DNA of 64,000 bases from Ottelia alismoides. Its lineage: Eukaryota; Streptophyta; Magnoliopsida; Alismatales; Hydrocharitaceae. A program made the translations under genes and the position numbers. Below, piece after piece: positions 1 through 13,010 of this stretch. The notes under the pieces were generated by a model. That model had not been told where the DNA came from and searched no databases. It saw nothing but the letters and a program-made list of their open reading frames with translations. The stretch is from NCBI GenBank assembly GCA_037367405.1, contig JAZKJV010010129.1:761428-825427 (forward strand), read 5' to 3'. Numbering within the stretch: the first letter of the stretch is position 1; every line of letters starts with the position of its first letter.

Positions 1-1100
1 TCAAGGGTCCATATACAACACTTGTACATAAAGTCTACTTTAGATTTTATTGCTAACATCCATCTCTCCATGTCATGATCCTTGGATGCTTCATCATATG
101 AAGTCAGATCATTGTCAAACTAAACTGACACATGGAATCCATCCTCAAACTCATTTGAAGAGATATGAGTGTTTCATCTTGAATTGTCCTTTTAGTTTCT
201 AATTTCAGGAGCCTCATTATCTTCTCAAGATTTAATGAGTTCCTTCATTTCTTTTTTATCTTGATTCTCAACAAATTCATTCTCTAAGAATCATACCCTT
301 AGACATGAAATCTAAGAATCTCAAGGTCATAAAGTAGGTATCCAATATCATCCTTTATTTTCCTAATGAAGTAGCACTCTCTGGTGCTATATTCCATCTT
401 ACTTGCATGGAATCTTACTAAGGATATGCATTGTAGTCTCTACTCCATATTTACCTGGAAACTAAGAGGTAATTGTGCTAATATTTATCATTGATCAAAT
501 CATGTCACACATGATCCAATTGCATCTACGTACAACTCTACTAAGTTTAGGTGTATTAGGAGGAGTGATATAGGAATGATATTCCTTGTCCATAAGGAAT
601 TCCTTGAATTCATCTAATAGGTACAAACTACCTAGGTTAGATCAAATTCTTTTCATCTTCCTTTAGACTTTAGTTCTAAACTAAAAAGTAAAATTTTTGG
701 ATATTTCGAAGGTTTTTAAGGTGAATAGAAGAAATTTCATGTCACAAATAATCATCGAATGATATCACATATCATCAATGTTTATTATGATCCAGATGAT
801 CCATATACATCAATATATATGAGATCTTGAATACCTTGACATCTTACGTCATTCTTAGAGAAGAATGTATTGGACATTTTTCTTTGAATATAATATTCAC
901 AAGTATGTAAGATTTGAATTTTCAGATATTATAAAACTTCATCTCTAACTAGTCTATTGATCTCATCAATATACATATGTCCAAACCTTGATGCCGGTCA
1001 TTGTCAAATGATTTCAACCTCTTATTGATCTTTTAAAGTTTAATTCTCAGTATTATAAATGTTAATGAATCATTTATTAATTTTCTAGTTTAGTAGAGTC
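1..1100 (-). mobile_element. Degenerate Ty1/copia pol fragment (integrase end to start of reverse transcriptase)
   Basis: Reading the minus strand, a stretch near 1-110 translates to EASKDHDMERWMLAIKS, followed by a D-F-M-Y-K...W-T-L pattern. This matches the segment that opens copia reverse transcriptase in plants. Further upstream on that strand (about 300-400) is a decayed match to the integrase C-terminal G-Y-x-x-Y-D region. Near 790-840 is a relic of the integrase core (D-L-I-Y-I-D-V-Y-G). Many stops and frameshifts show it is dead. The element runs off the window's left edge, so its RT and RNase H are not visible. The primer site and LTR at 3.98-4.0 kb lie on the same strand in the expected upstream place and may belong to it. 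Confidence 0.7.
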
Positions 1101-3977
1101 CTCCAGATGTCATATTACTATCTGAAATATATCCATCATAACTATTTATGATAGGTCTATTCCGTAATTCATGTTTATTCTGAACATTTAGAAATAAACA
1201 ATGAGTGCATTCTAATATCTAGGTCATAGAGACATTCTCTAAGACTAAGGGCTCTCCCATTGAAATTATGAAGTCTATCTATCTAATAGAGATTGTTGCA
1301 ACAATTTCATCAATATCCATGTGGATGACTATTAAACCTTAAGATCAAATTTTCTAGTCTTCTAAAACATATGCAACCAATTGCAAGTGTTATTAGAATA
1401 ATGAGATTCAATTTTAAACTTTGATCTTATCCAATAAGCAAGTTAATTTCAATGATTATATGTAGATGTATAATATTTCGATGTACTATATGGATCCTTC
1501 TCTAAGGATCTTAGATAGTCCAGATAGTCATGCTATTAATACATCAGCTTGTTGCAAAAATGGCATTCATCCAACTCTTTGGATATCATGTGTGGAAATC
1601 ACAGTACAGTCAAGTCTTTGACTTTCCTTCTTACTTGGGTCAGACCCATGCTTCTACTGCACTCCCTTCATCTATAAACAACCATTACTTAAGAATCTCT
1701 TATGTTGAATTCAAAATATTTCAATATAAGAGTATTTCAAGATTTATACATGCTTTATTCAATTCATACAATATGAATATTATGAAGCTTCATGAATGAC
1801 TGGAGTGTAAATATTATATTGATGACACTCATCGTATCTACATCCATCTTATCTCTTAAAGACTTTTGTTCAGGTAGGTACTCAAACATTTTGAGTACAT
1901 CTTCTCATATCAAGCCACCATTCTACATAATGCAGTGAACCATGTCATTCATGATTAAATGTTGAGAGCACATACGTATGTCAAAATATCTTCTTAGATT
2001 TTATAAGGATTGTTTCACAATTACGATCATCATCGACATGATACTCCTAAAGCAAACTCGATGAAATATCAAGACTATAGAGACACACGACCCCTAGGTT
2101 GTTGTCTTGTTGTCTATTTAATTGTTATTCCTCATCATAACGAGGAAACTTGCATATTGCAACCATATACATTGTGTCCAACTACAAGTACAATATCTAG
2201 ATCATGGATCCAATCCATGATATTTTACCGTTGTTATTGAGTATAATATTGAGTGGGTTTAACGAGGATTATCTGAAATAAGAAATAAGCATATATGTAT
2301 ATATATATTACTTTGATTTAGGAGAGTTATATCAAAGTTATCATGCCTTGTCAATTTTGAAAGTTTATTCCCTTATTCACTTTTAAAATAAGAGATATAC
2401 ACAACATTATATCACAAGTAAGATTTGGGATCTCCTTTTTTATCTTTGTTACATCCCAATAATATGAGAACATGTAACTCGAATAAAAAGAAGCGGGAAC
2501 TCATTCTACCTTGCAAGTCCAACTTGCATTTCCCAATTCGATCTTTAACACCTGAGCCCAACACCCCTAAGGCAATGTTGGCCCATTGTTAATTGAATCA
2601 ACCATCAACAGGAATTGAACTCGCTATGTGCAACCTAATATAGCCCCAATAATTGGAGGACACGATATTGGGGTCACTACGTATACGGCCTCACTCTTTC
2701 AAGAAGCAAAGAGCCCGATCCAGATGTGTGTATATGCAAAAGCTGTCACTTTGGGCAGGCATCTCCTACATACAATCCCTGGCAGTGGAACCTTTCGCCT
2801 TGACAGGAGATCATGGATGTCACTTATGTGATCATCCATATCCCATTCAAATTTTAATTAATTATTATGAATCCTATTCACATAATTAATTATTCCAAGA
2901 GAAATAACAACTCTATTCATAATAGAATATTTATTTTGATTAAATTAATTTAATTATATTAAATCAATTATCAATCCAATCCATCAATCAACAAGTAATT
3001 TTTTATTATTACTTAAAGAATGGTATAATCTCAAACTATGTATTATTCAAATTTTAATAATTATAAAAATACATCACGATTATTTCAAGCATTATCATTT
3101 CCTTACCCGATGTCATGGCAAGTACCGACGGAAGTGGAATAGGCCGCTCACGGAGCAACTTGCTGCCCCAACGATCCCGGACTAGACACAATATCCGCAT
3201 TAGATCAGGATAATTCAATTTTATCATTTTGTATTTGAGATTATAATCGATTTTTCAACCAAAGTTATACTATAATATTTACCAAAAAAAATAATTAATA
3301 TTATAAGTAAATTTGTTAAACAAATCTCCAATCATATTCAAGGAACTATGTTTGTTAGATGTAACCATTTGTTTTCAAGATCACCTATCTTATCAAGTTG
3401 GTTATGACCATTCAAAAATAATTACCATTATTAAATATTTCATAAATATTTAACAATTAATTATTTCAAGAAATTAACCTTTTATTTCCCTTAATTTAAT
3501 TGAATGACAATCACAAGGTTCACGATCAAGTATGTAATTTCCAGTTGTGAGACATATTTACTAAAAGTAGCATATATTGAGAAAATAAAATCCAAATCAT
3601 GCAAATTAAGTTTTTTGATTTTTCAATTTGGTTTATAACAAAAATAAGTGATAAAAATGCATTTTTAGTTATTCTGAAACTGTAATTAACTCTTTAGTTG
3701 TGGCAAGATTCGTAATACCTAAAATAGTGGATACATGTTCACTAAAAAGATCATAACTTGAGTAATCGGATTCCACATCACACAAACTCAAGTCCCACGA
3801 TTTCCTTGTTTATTGATAAACATAATCTAGGTTATAATTTCGAATTTAAACACATTTAAGAAGATCGGAAAAATCACATAAAACATGGCTGCAAGAAATG
3901 CGATGAAAAAACCGCAAAACGAATTTATGCCTTTATCATCTTAGGCTTATGGATCATATTCGAAACCTACAACCTAT
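1101..3977. other. AT-rich intergenic stretch, probably decayed copia gag/leader
   Basis: No reading frame here carries a recognisable domain. Its position between a copia integrase relic and a minus-strand primer site suggests it was the gag and leader of the same element, but I could not find a zinc knuckle or gag motif. Short GC-richer patches near 2450-2830 and 3110-3200 stand out from the AT-rich background without an identifiable function. Confidence 0.35.
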
Positions 3978-3990
3978 GGCTTTGATACCA
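3978..3990 (-). promoter_or_regulatory. Copia primer-binding site (tRNA-iMet type)
   Basis: The minus strand reads TGGTATCAAAGCC, one base from the standard plant copia primer site TGGTATCAGAGCC. Two bases separate it from a TG at 3993 that starts the LTR as seen on the plus strand (TGAAAGGATGTGGG). This fixes the element's orientation as minus. Confidence 0.7.
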
Positions 3991-3992
3991 TT

Positions 3993-6515
3993 TGAAAGGA
4001 TGTGGGAAAATCCTTAAGCACATCACAGAAGCGTGGAGATCGCATCATATGCGATCGGGAATGACTAGTCGTACTAGTTGCTCGAGGCAGCATAATTTTA
4101 AAAAAATGAACGATGAAACCATATGATCCAAGAACACATCTTGGATCGTTTCATCTAAACCATAAATAAATATTAGGTTTACCTCTTCAATTGTGATTGT
4201 GATCAAGTCTCTAAACAAAGAAACCGATGTCTCAAGTTCAATCCAATGGAGGAGACGCTTGCAAGAGCGTTGATGAAACATGTGCTCCTTGCAATCCATG
4301 TTTATGATCCAAGCGGTGAATATCTTGATCTCATCTCACGAGATCCGATGTCTTCTTCACGAGCCAAGTACATCGAAGAAGATGGAGATCCACGAGTAGT
4401 CAATCCAGCAGCACATTGGCATCACGATAACTACGACCCTCTCCAGGGGCTAAGATGGACGACAACTCTAAGGAGGGAGAGGGGGTGTGTGTAGGGAGAG
4501 ATGGAGAGAGTTTAATTCCTCTTGGGATTATGTGTGTAGTCTAAAAGGCAAGGGCTACCCTTCCTTTTATACTAGTTTGGTGTATATGGATGTCAGTATA
4601 TATACTCTCTTAATCCAATGGTTTAGAGTAAGAGGTTATTAATCAATGGCCATGATTCAAAGCTACAAATTTGCAACAACTAATTTAATTAAAATAAATT
4701 AATTATATCCCTTTAATAAGATAAAAATTAATTTATTTTAATTTCAGCTATAATAAATAGATAATTAAGGAGGTGACCACTACCTCAAAAAAGGGTGGTC
4801 TTACCCCCTTTGACTTGATCAAGGTAGACGGCCACCTACGTTGGTGGTTTTGCCTTCCTTAATATATATTTATTATATATATATTAAAATGCAACAACTA
4901 TTACAACATTTATCTTCACAAAAATAAATTCAAATTAAATTTGTGACAACATCAATCATGCCACTGATAAATATTATTCATATTCATATATCCAACATAA
5001 TATGTAAATAAGATTTACAATAAGTTTGTTTTGTGAATCCAATTCACAATAACATATAATTTGTAATTCTATTTACAATTATACCATCTCAACATATTAT
5101 AAATCATATTTATAGTATCCATGATTATTATGGATAACGATATCCACATTAATAATATCTTTGATAATTAAATTACATTTAATAATCCAATATGACTCTT
5201 CATATGTGTACAAATAAGATAAATCATATTCACATATTCACATATTTGATAATTAAATCAAATTTATTTATCATAGATAACTATCCCTATATGGTCAAAT
5301 AATAGGAATCAAATTTATATTATCCATGATAATTAAATCGCATTTAACTATCAATTTTCCTCAGTGCTCATACACATTGTCCACAATGAAATTATCCTTG
5401 AACTCTTTCAAAAATAATGTGCTTTCTCTACGGATAATTGAAGATAAGGACAAGGTGATTGTACGTTCCACGTATGACGTGGATATTGAGATCACATCTG
5501 AAATCTAGATCACGGGGACCTCCTGTAGCAATTTAATTAAATCAAGTCGTAAGTCTAATATTCTCATTGCATCTAAATCTCATTCAGATCACTGGCCAAC
5601 ATTTGGACCAAGATTAGATTACTTCTCTAGTGAGAGGAGTCACTAAAATCTAGACATGTTTCATCACTCCTTCGGAATGGAAGCATCATAATTATGCAAT
5701 CATTTATGATCACATCAGCCTCAGGTATTCCTAATACCTATACATACTCCATACCAGAAGATCTAGAATAAACCCAAAGTTTTAGATCTATTTAGACTAC
5801 CTTAAGTTTCTCATTTGATCACTGGGAGTTGGTATCGATCATATACTTTCCAAAAGCATATATCGTACCCATGTATTGATCATATACTTTCCAATAGAAT
5901 ATATCAAACCTAGAAATTCATTCAAGCTTCCAAAGCGAGACAACCGTGCATGAAATTTGATTCCCAATATCTCATGAGTGAGCTCATGTCTTCCAGTTCA
6001 ATAATGAACATGTATGATCCCTTTGAGAGATTGTATTACTCATATGCCCTTGTATGCACACTAGTGCCCCAGTGTATAGACCTTAGTTAGATCATCAACC
6101 TATCAGTCTGTCAAATGTACATACTCAATCATATAGTAACACATTTGTCTCCGGTTAGAGGATGCGTTCCTATATCGTGACAACATACGACACAGGTCTT
6201 CAGTTATCTCAGTCTCGTAAAGTCAACTCTTTGACCTAACATAATTAACACCTATGAATCTCTATTCCTATGCAGAGGACCTGCATCAAAAGGTCCGTCA
6301 GATATCAAACCATTAGAGAAAGGATTGCCATCTCCTACTCAGGTTGGAGATCATTTATTAATAATAATTTGACGGTGCTTGATGAGTCCTTAATCTAACT
6401 CTTTAGATATTCATCCAAGCACCAACCTCAATTATTCAACAATTGAATCAACAGGTGTATAATCATAAAGATGGACATGGTACATAACCCTAATTGTACC
6501 AGGGGACCTATTATG
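3993..6515 (-). repeat. Long LTR of a copia element, copy 1
   Basis: It begins next to the minus-strand primer site. It is a repeat: the part from about 4490 to 6300 recurs, diverged, at 6690-8118, and the part at 6300-6515 recurs inverted at 57.59-57.78 kb. The copies share blocks such as ATCAATGGCCATGATT (4645 and 6883) and CTTTGACCTAAC (6230s and 8040s). The outer end near 6515 is set where similarity to the inverted third copy fades, so it is approximate. Copy 1 is about 430 bases longer than copy 2 across an AT-rich stretch at 4700-5300. Confidence 0.6.
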
Positions 6516-6559
6516 CAAATTAATAATTCTTCATTTAAGATCCGAGAATGATATTTGCA

Positions 6560-8118
6560 ATAGCATTCATTGCATATGGCTCGTTGTGGGCTCCCATGTC
6601 CAACACAATTGATCCAATAATACAACGACGATGCGACGACTACGAGGCTCTCTAGGTCAATATGATGGACGACCACAATATTGGGAGAGAGAAAGAGAGC
6701 GACACCTTGGACGTTCATGGGAATAGAGAGAGGGAGAGAGAGAGAAAGAGAGTTGTTGCTCTTGAAATTGTTGTGTAAAGAAAAGCTAGGCCTAGCCTTT
6801 CTTTTATAACAAATTGGATGTCCATGAATCTCAATCCATGTGCACACTTAATCAATGGTGTAGATTATTTTGTGTTATCAATCAATGGCCATGATTTTGT
6901 TGCATAAATTTGCAACAACAAATAGTTAATTTAAAAATAAATTCAATATATTGAAGATCAATCAATATAGTTCAATTTAAATTACATCAACATATATGGA
7001 ATTACTTTGAAGGAGAGCAAGTCTCCTTCCATACATAGGGAGGACGACTAGCAAGTTTTACGACTCAAGGTGGCCATTCACTCATTGTATGGTAAGATAC
7101 ATTTTCTTAGAAGACTGTTCTCATGTGTCCAAATAATATGAATCATATTCATATTATTCATGAGAATTAAATCACATTTAATCATCAATTTCCCAATGCT
7201 CGGATATATTTTCAACAACTGAATTATTCTTGATCTCTTTCAAGAACAATGTGCTTTATCTGTGGATTCTTGGAGACAAGGACATGATGATTGTATATTC
7301 CATGTATAGTGACTTGGATGTTGAGATCATATCTCAATTCCAGATCTTGAGGGCCTCTCAAAGATGTTTGATTGAATCAAAGTCGTAAATCTAATCTTCT
7401 CATTGCATCCAAATAGTATTCAGATCAATGTCCAACATTTGACCTAAGATTAGATTACTTCTCTACTGTGAGGAGTCACTAAAATCTAAACATGTTTCAT
7501 CACTCATCAGAACGGAAGTGTCATGGTTATACAATCATTTACGATCACATCACCCTCGAGTATTCCTAATACTCATACATCTTGCAAACTGGAATACCTA
7601 GAACAAACACGAAGTTTTTAGATCATATTTGAACTGTCTCCTTCAGGGTTTTATCATTAAGTTTCTCATTTGATCATTGGACGTTGGCATCGATCATATA
7701 CTTTCCAAAAGCATGTATTGTACATACAAATTCTTGTCATGCTTCTAAAGCAAGATGACAATGCATGAAATTTGATCCGTCCCAATACCTTATGAGTGAG
7801 CTCATGCCTTCCGGTTCAGTAGTGAACATGTATGATCCTTTTAAGAGATTGTGTTACTCATATACCCTTGTATGCACACCAGTTCGTTGGTGTATAGACC
7901 TTAGTTAGGTCATCAAACTAATGGTCTGCCTAATATACATACTTCGGCATATAGTAATACATATGTCTCCGGTTAGAGGGTGCATGCCTATATCGTGACA
8001 ATATACGACATAGGTCTTGGTTATCTCAATCTTGTTAAGTTAACTCTTTGACCTAACTTATATGACACCTCTGAATCTCTATTCCTATGCAAAGGATCTA
8101 CATCAAGAGGTCGGTCAG
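6560..8118 (-). repeat. Second, truncated copy of the 4-kb LTR family
   Basis: It aligns in the same orientation to 4490-6300. Similarity stops at 8118, where another repeat begins with TGATGATCCC. The portion equivalent to 6300-6515 is missing, as if the later repeat cut it. No intact gene lies in it; the 139-residue minus frame at 6428-6847 is a chance reading of the repeat. Confidence 0.55.
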
Positions 8119-9770
8119 TGATGATCCCAAAAATCACCCTAAATAATTGTGTCGAATTGTTGCAGTTGGACAATCGTCAATCAAAAATAACCACACAAAT
8201 AAAAACTCATTTAGGTGAATTAGGTGTGGTTTTGTGTTTATTAACCTGGGCAAGCCCTAACGTCGACTCAAGGAGACAAAGGAACAAATTAAGATTCAAA
8301 TCAGATCAAATAATGCACAGTTTTCAAAGAGGATTTCTTTTGTATTTTTTATTGAATACGAAATATTAATGCAAATGCGAATGAATTGGCTTCATAAAAA
8401 AAATAATCAAACTTAACTAATTTAAATTTAATACAAAATTGATCCAAATTAGTAAATTAGTATTTTTCTTAGAAATCCAATGCAATAGTTAATGCAAAAT
8501 GCATTTTTTGGTATTTTTGGGTTGAAATAAAACAGTGAAAATGAATTATTTTTATAGGTTTTTATACAATTTTTCATGCAAGTAGTATGCAAAAAATATG
8601 AAATTTGGATAGAAACTCAAATATGATGAATAGACTAACACAAAATTTTCATATTTTTCTAGCAATAATTGATTTTGTTATGAATTTTTTACTGAAATGG
8701 AGTGAATCCGAGTAAGTAATTCCTAATAAATCATTCACGTTAAACCAAAATTATCTCAAAAAGATGTTTTAATATGCGGTTTAAGAGACTTAAGTTTGCA
8801 GAAAAATATTATGTGTGGACCAAGTTAAAAATCAACTACAAATTTTACTCTATCAATTATTTGGAGCACCTTGAGTATCCAATAAAAACGAAACTTTGAA
8901 ACATTATCCAACAAGGTTAATTCTACAATATATGATTTTTCGGTAATTTTTTATCAATGGTTGATTTACAAAAATTATAGAAGCTAAATGGGCAAAATAG
9001 CAATAATTTCCACTCAATGATTTTTCATAAATCAACCACAAATCAGAAAAATACAAATTAAATGTAGAAATGTAGAGAATTATATTAGGGACAAAATTCT
9101 ATTTTTGGAGTAGTTATTTGATAATAAAATAATGTACAAAGCAATGCTCAAATACATGATTTTTTTGCAATATTGAAATAAAAGTTCAATGAAATAAGGT
9201 TCTGCCTAATGGAACTTCTTTAATAACTTATACCTCCCAGTCTGATTGTGCATTCGCCCCAAAAATTTGAAGATTCGCATGGGAGTATTCTTCTTCTCAA
9301 AGAATGTAGGTTACAATCTTGGAACCCGCGATTAGGGCACAGGGTGTGGTTCTCCTCCACTCAAGGGTGAGTGGCTGGCGGTGGGCGCGTGGTGGCTGGC
9401 ATGGCATGAGATCGGTGTGGAGAAGAAGATGCTAGTTGGTGGATGGCATGGCGATGTGGGTACGGCGAGGGGTGCACAGTCACGTGGGAGGAGGAGCATG
9501 TTGCAGTATAGCAGCAGTGACCGCATGTGGGTTGTGTGGGGTGACAGATGTATGCATGTGGCAGTTGTGGCCTCCCATGGGGCTCCGTGCAGGGGAGCCA
9601 CATATGCGTGAGAGGAGGATCACGCAGCCTTTGTGTGGGGTTTTGTGTGGTGGTAAGGGCCACACAGCCTAGAAAGGGTGGTGCCATGTCGCTACATGCG
9701 GAGGGGCTGGATGCCGCTTATAGACGATGCAGAGGGGGCCTGTGAGCTGTTGTTGTTGTAGAGGGTGGCT
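8119..9770 (+). repeat. Dispersed repeat family R1, copy A
   Basis: It starts TGATGATCCCAAAAATCACC and is repeated in the same orientation from 59413 (TGACGATCCCGAAAATCATC). Shared blocks continue through an AT-rich half (8119-9230) and a GC-rich half (9240-9700), including GGTTCTCCTCCACTCAAGGG. The sharp TG start and absence of coding domains suit an LTR or other non-coding transposon part. I found no primer site, polypurine tract or matching CA end, so the class is open. The overlapping GC-rich frames at 9.33-9.75 kb are open on both strands because of composition. Confidence 0.6.
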
Positions 9771-12620
9771 AATGAATCTTGTATTCATCATATTAAAATC
9801 CAATTATTAAACTCCTAGCTTAAATAATCCAATACAAATCATTGTTAATTTACTATTTTTATGATGTATTTTAATTAACCTATATTTATTGTAAATAATT
9901 ACTTTATGTGTAATCCTCATTAAAAACCCATGAAATTAGGTTAAGTAATTGTCTATAATTTTCCTAACCTTAAAAGAGATAAAAAATACAAAAAATATCA
10001 AAGCTAAAAATATGTGTTTGTATCCCCTTAAAAACACCCCCAAAAATACTTTTTTGTACAAATGACCTCTTTTGGCTTTTTGTCCAATGTGAAATTTGTA
10101 GATCCCATCGAGATCTACAACTTTCATGTTTTAACTTTTTTCATAATTTTGCTCTAACTAATTCTTTTTTATTTTTCTTTAATTTTCCATTTATTGATTT
10201 TTCTAGAGCGGCCACGTGGTGCTCTTTGGAGCTGCCACACGCCCCCCCCCCCTGCACCAACTGCCACCCTCTTCTGGCCCAAGCCTCTCCCGCCCCTATC
10301 TCCACCAATTCCTCGTCCCTTCGCTCCCAGTTGTTAGATCTTATCTCAGATCAAATCTCAGCCGTTCCCTTCCGCCTCACTCATAATCACCCGATCCCCT
10401 TATTATCCTACGACCACCTTCGCTCCACGTCATCCACTCACCCCCCGTCGTTGGATGGGCTCCTATGTCCCATCGGAACCATTTGCCCCCACCTTTAACC
10501 ACACCCCTGGATCAAACCCTTGGATCTGATCCACGCCTTCCATCAGTGCACCCATCTGGACCATTGGATCATGAGATCCAACGGCCCTGACATCTTCTTC
10601 TTCCTCCAGTAACGTTCCTCGCCGCAGTGAGAACTTCACAAAAACCCTTCACCCTCCCATTTTTAGTGCCACCCTCCTACCACCTCGCATATCCCTAACA
10701 TTCCTCCTCCATAGTCGTTACCCCATGTCTTCTTCGCGTACCCATTAGTGCCCCAGATTGATAACCCTAGTTCCTCCATTCGTCCATTCAAAACCTTCAT
10801 CAACCTCTTGTAACACCAACACCTCCACCTACAAATACCCCCCTCTGACACCTCCATTCCTCGTCCATCAATCAAGAGGATCCGCCATATCCTCCCCTGC
10901 CCTCTGGTGACAGCGGAGGGCAGCTTGTTGAGGTAACAATGGCAGTCATCCCCTGGTGTGATCCATGGTCATCCAACCATGTTAGCATCACCTTTGTGCG
11001 CCACTGAGCTATGTGCCCTAGGCTGAGCACGTCGGGCGACGACCCGAGATTCGAATGAAACGCATCCCACGCCTCACCTCTGTCGCATTCTTCTCCAGGT
11101 AATTTCTACATCTTTTTCTCCGATTTAATCATGAGTATCCATGCACCTTCACTTTGATCAGAGTTTGTCTTCAGCTTCACCAAGCAACCCCAACCTTTGC
11201 GTGAGGCCACGACCACCATTTCCCCTCTCCACGACCTTGTCCACCTCCGCCAACTTCACTTTTACTTCGCCGGAGTGGAGACCCTGGGTCCACCCACTCC
11301 CCACCCCCCCCCCCACAGACCCCCATCTCACTCACAATTCCTTGCTTTGGCTATTTCACTAATATCTGCAGGTCCATATCACTCAATGGTCGGAACGCAT
11401 GCATCTTCTCCGATCTCAACCTCCGTCTCCAGTGAAGCGACGTCGATTGACTCCCACAGCTACCCTGGACGCTTCTCCGACCACTGGCTACCCTCGCATA
11501 GTGGCCACGAAGGACCATGGACCTTCAACGACACCGGGAGAGGCCAGGTGAGCTATGGCGTGCTCGCCGGAGCTCCGAATATGCCACCCCTCCTCCGGTT
11601 GAGGATGAAGTACATGCGTCATTGGGTGGAGGCCCAGGTTACACCATGTTGCCCTCTCCGAGGTTGGAGGCTCGAATAACTAAACCGCCTTCGCGAGTCA
11701 CCAGCACCCGCCACGTCAACTTCAAGCATGCTCGCCCTCCGAGCCTAGCCCTCGCGTGCATTTCACGTGAGGGCTGAGTAAATTACAGGAACACCACATG
11801 GATTTTCCGGAATTGCAACAAGGTCCCTGAGCACATGCCTCACGTGCGTGCCTGGGGAAATTTGCATCTAGGCCCCGTTGACTTTTGGAATATGCAAAAA
11901 GGCACCGCGTATTGGAAAATTTTCACATGGGCCCTGTCGATTTTTGGTTATTGCACATACGTCCCTTCAGGAATTTATTTGTGATTATTTATCTTTTATT
12001 TCTCATATTTTTAATACAAGTATGCCCCTGCATTGTTTCTTTCATAACTTGAGCATCATAAGTCTAAATTGCATGATTTCAGTGCCATTTTGTTCCTTAT
12101 ATCATCACCTATTTAATAGTAGAGTTAAATTTCTCATCTAACACTAATTTAAATGTGATGCACTTGCAATGTTATATAGCATCTCTTACTTTATAAGTCT
12201 CAACCATTGATGGATCCTTGCTCTTAATTTTATGCTCAAATTGACTTTGGAGTTGAATCATAATTTCTGCTCATTTTCTCTAGGGCATATTTGTAATCCA
12301 TTATTTGCATATCATTCCTCTTGCATCTCATATTTAATTGCATCTTAAAATTAAAAAAAATCTGTACATCATTTTATTTATATTTTATCGCACATCTTGT
12401 AAGAAGACATGAAAATGATGATTTATTCACACATACATCTAATTGACCTAAATTCAATAAATGGATTAAAGTAGCTCGTGTCCCAATATTTGACCTTGGT
12501 AGACTTGCCAAGTATAAATATTCAACAACATTCAAAGAGTGTGTTTTTTGTTGAACGAAATCTGCCTCCTGTACTATGATAACGCGATTATATTAAAGAG
12601 GCAGATTTTGTGTTCATCAG
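9771..12620. other. Intergenic DNA with a GC-rich island, no recognised gene
   Basis: The first 350 bases are AT-rich. From about 10200 to 11780 the sequence is GC/CT-rich, with frames of up to 160 codons (11197-11679) but no known domain and biased Pro/Ser/Thr content. The layout of a GC-rich block followed by AT-rich sequence (11790-12600) resembles the gypsy LTR at 14.5-17.1 kb, so an unrelated long LTR is possible. No primer site was found. Confidence 0.35.
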
Positions 12621-12624
12621 TAGC

Positions 12625-13010
12625 CATGACTTAGAGCTGAGCTGGAGGAGGTCTGCGGCAAATGTCGCTGGCTGTGTTTTTTATTATATTTTGTGTTTGT
12701 TACAGGAAATAAAATTGAGAGAAGAAAGATGATGATGATGATGATGATGTGAGGGAGTTGGGTTTTAATTTGAAAAGCTACTGGAAAATAACTCCAAATA
12801 AAAGTGATGGAAGAGAAGGGAAAAAATAATGATTTTACCTGTGGATTCGTTTGGGATCGAGCGAGCATGGTTGGCTCGACTCTGTTGTGGACTCGAGAAT
12901 GTGGCAGAGCATGTGAGGTTGGGAAACAACCTGGAAGGAACTGCAACACAAAGCACGGCTTCGCGAATCTCACCAATGGCCAAAGAGGGTTGGAGACTTA
13001 TCATTGCTCA
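12625..13010 (-). pseudogene. Two-exon gene fragment, copy A
   Basis: On the minus strand an exon-like segment (about 13010-12839) ends in CACAG/GTAAAATC. A 167-base T-rich intron-like stretch follows, and a second exon-like segment starts after AACACAG at 12671. The same arrangement occurs on the plus strand at 58930-59335. The possible product of the first exon is basic, Ser/Arg/Pro-rich and poor in acidic residues, like an organelle-targeting peptide (for example AKPCFVLQFLPGCFPTSHAL in one frame). The frame is not conserved between copies, so the fragment is probably non-functional. I cannot name the parent gene. Confidence 0.5.

Noticed and set aside
6428..6847. 139-codon minus-strand frame
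   Set aside because: It falls across the junction of two LTR copies and is not conserved in the related copy.
9332..9745. Cluster of six overlapping frames on both strands
   Set aside because: GC-rich part of repeat R1. The copy at 60.3-60.7 kb does not keep the same frames.
11197..11679. 160-codon plus-strand frame
   Set aside because: Pro/Ser/His-rich, overlaps other frames in a GC-rich island, and has no recognised domain or splice context.
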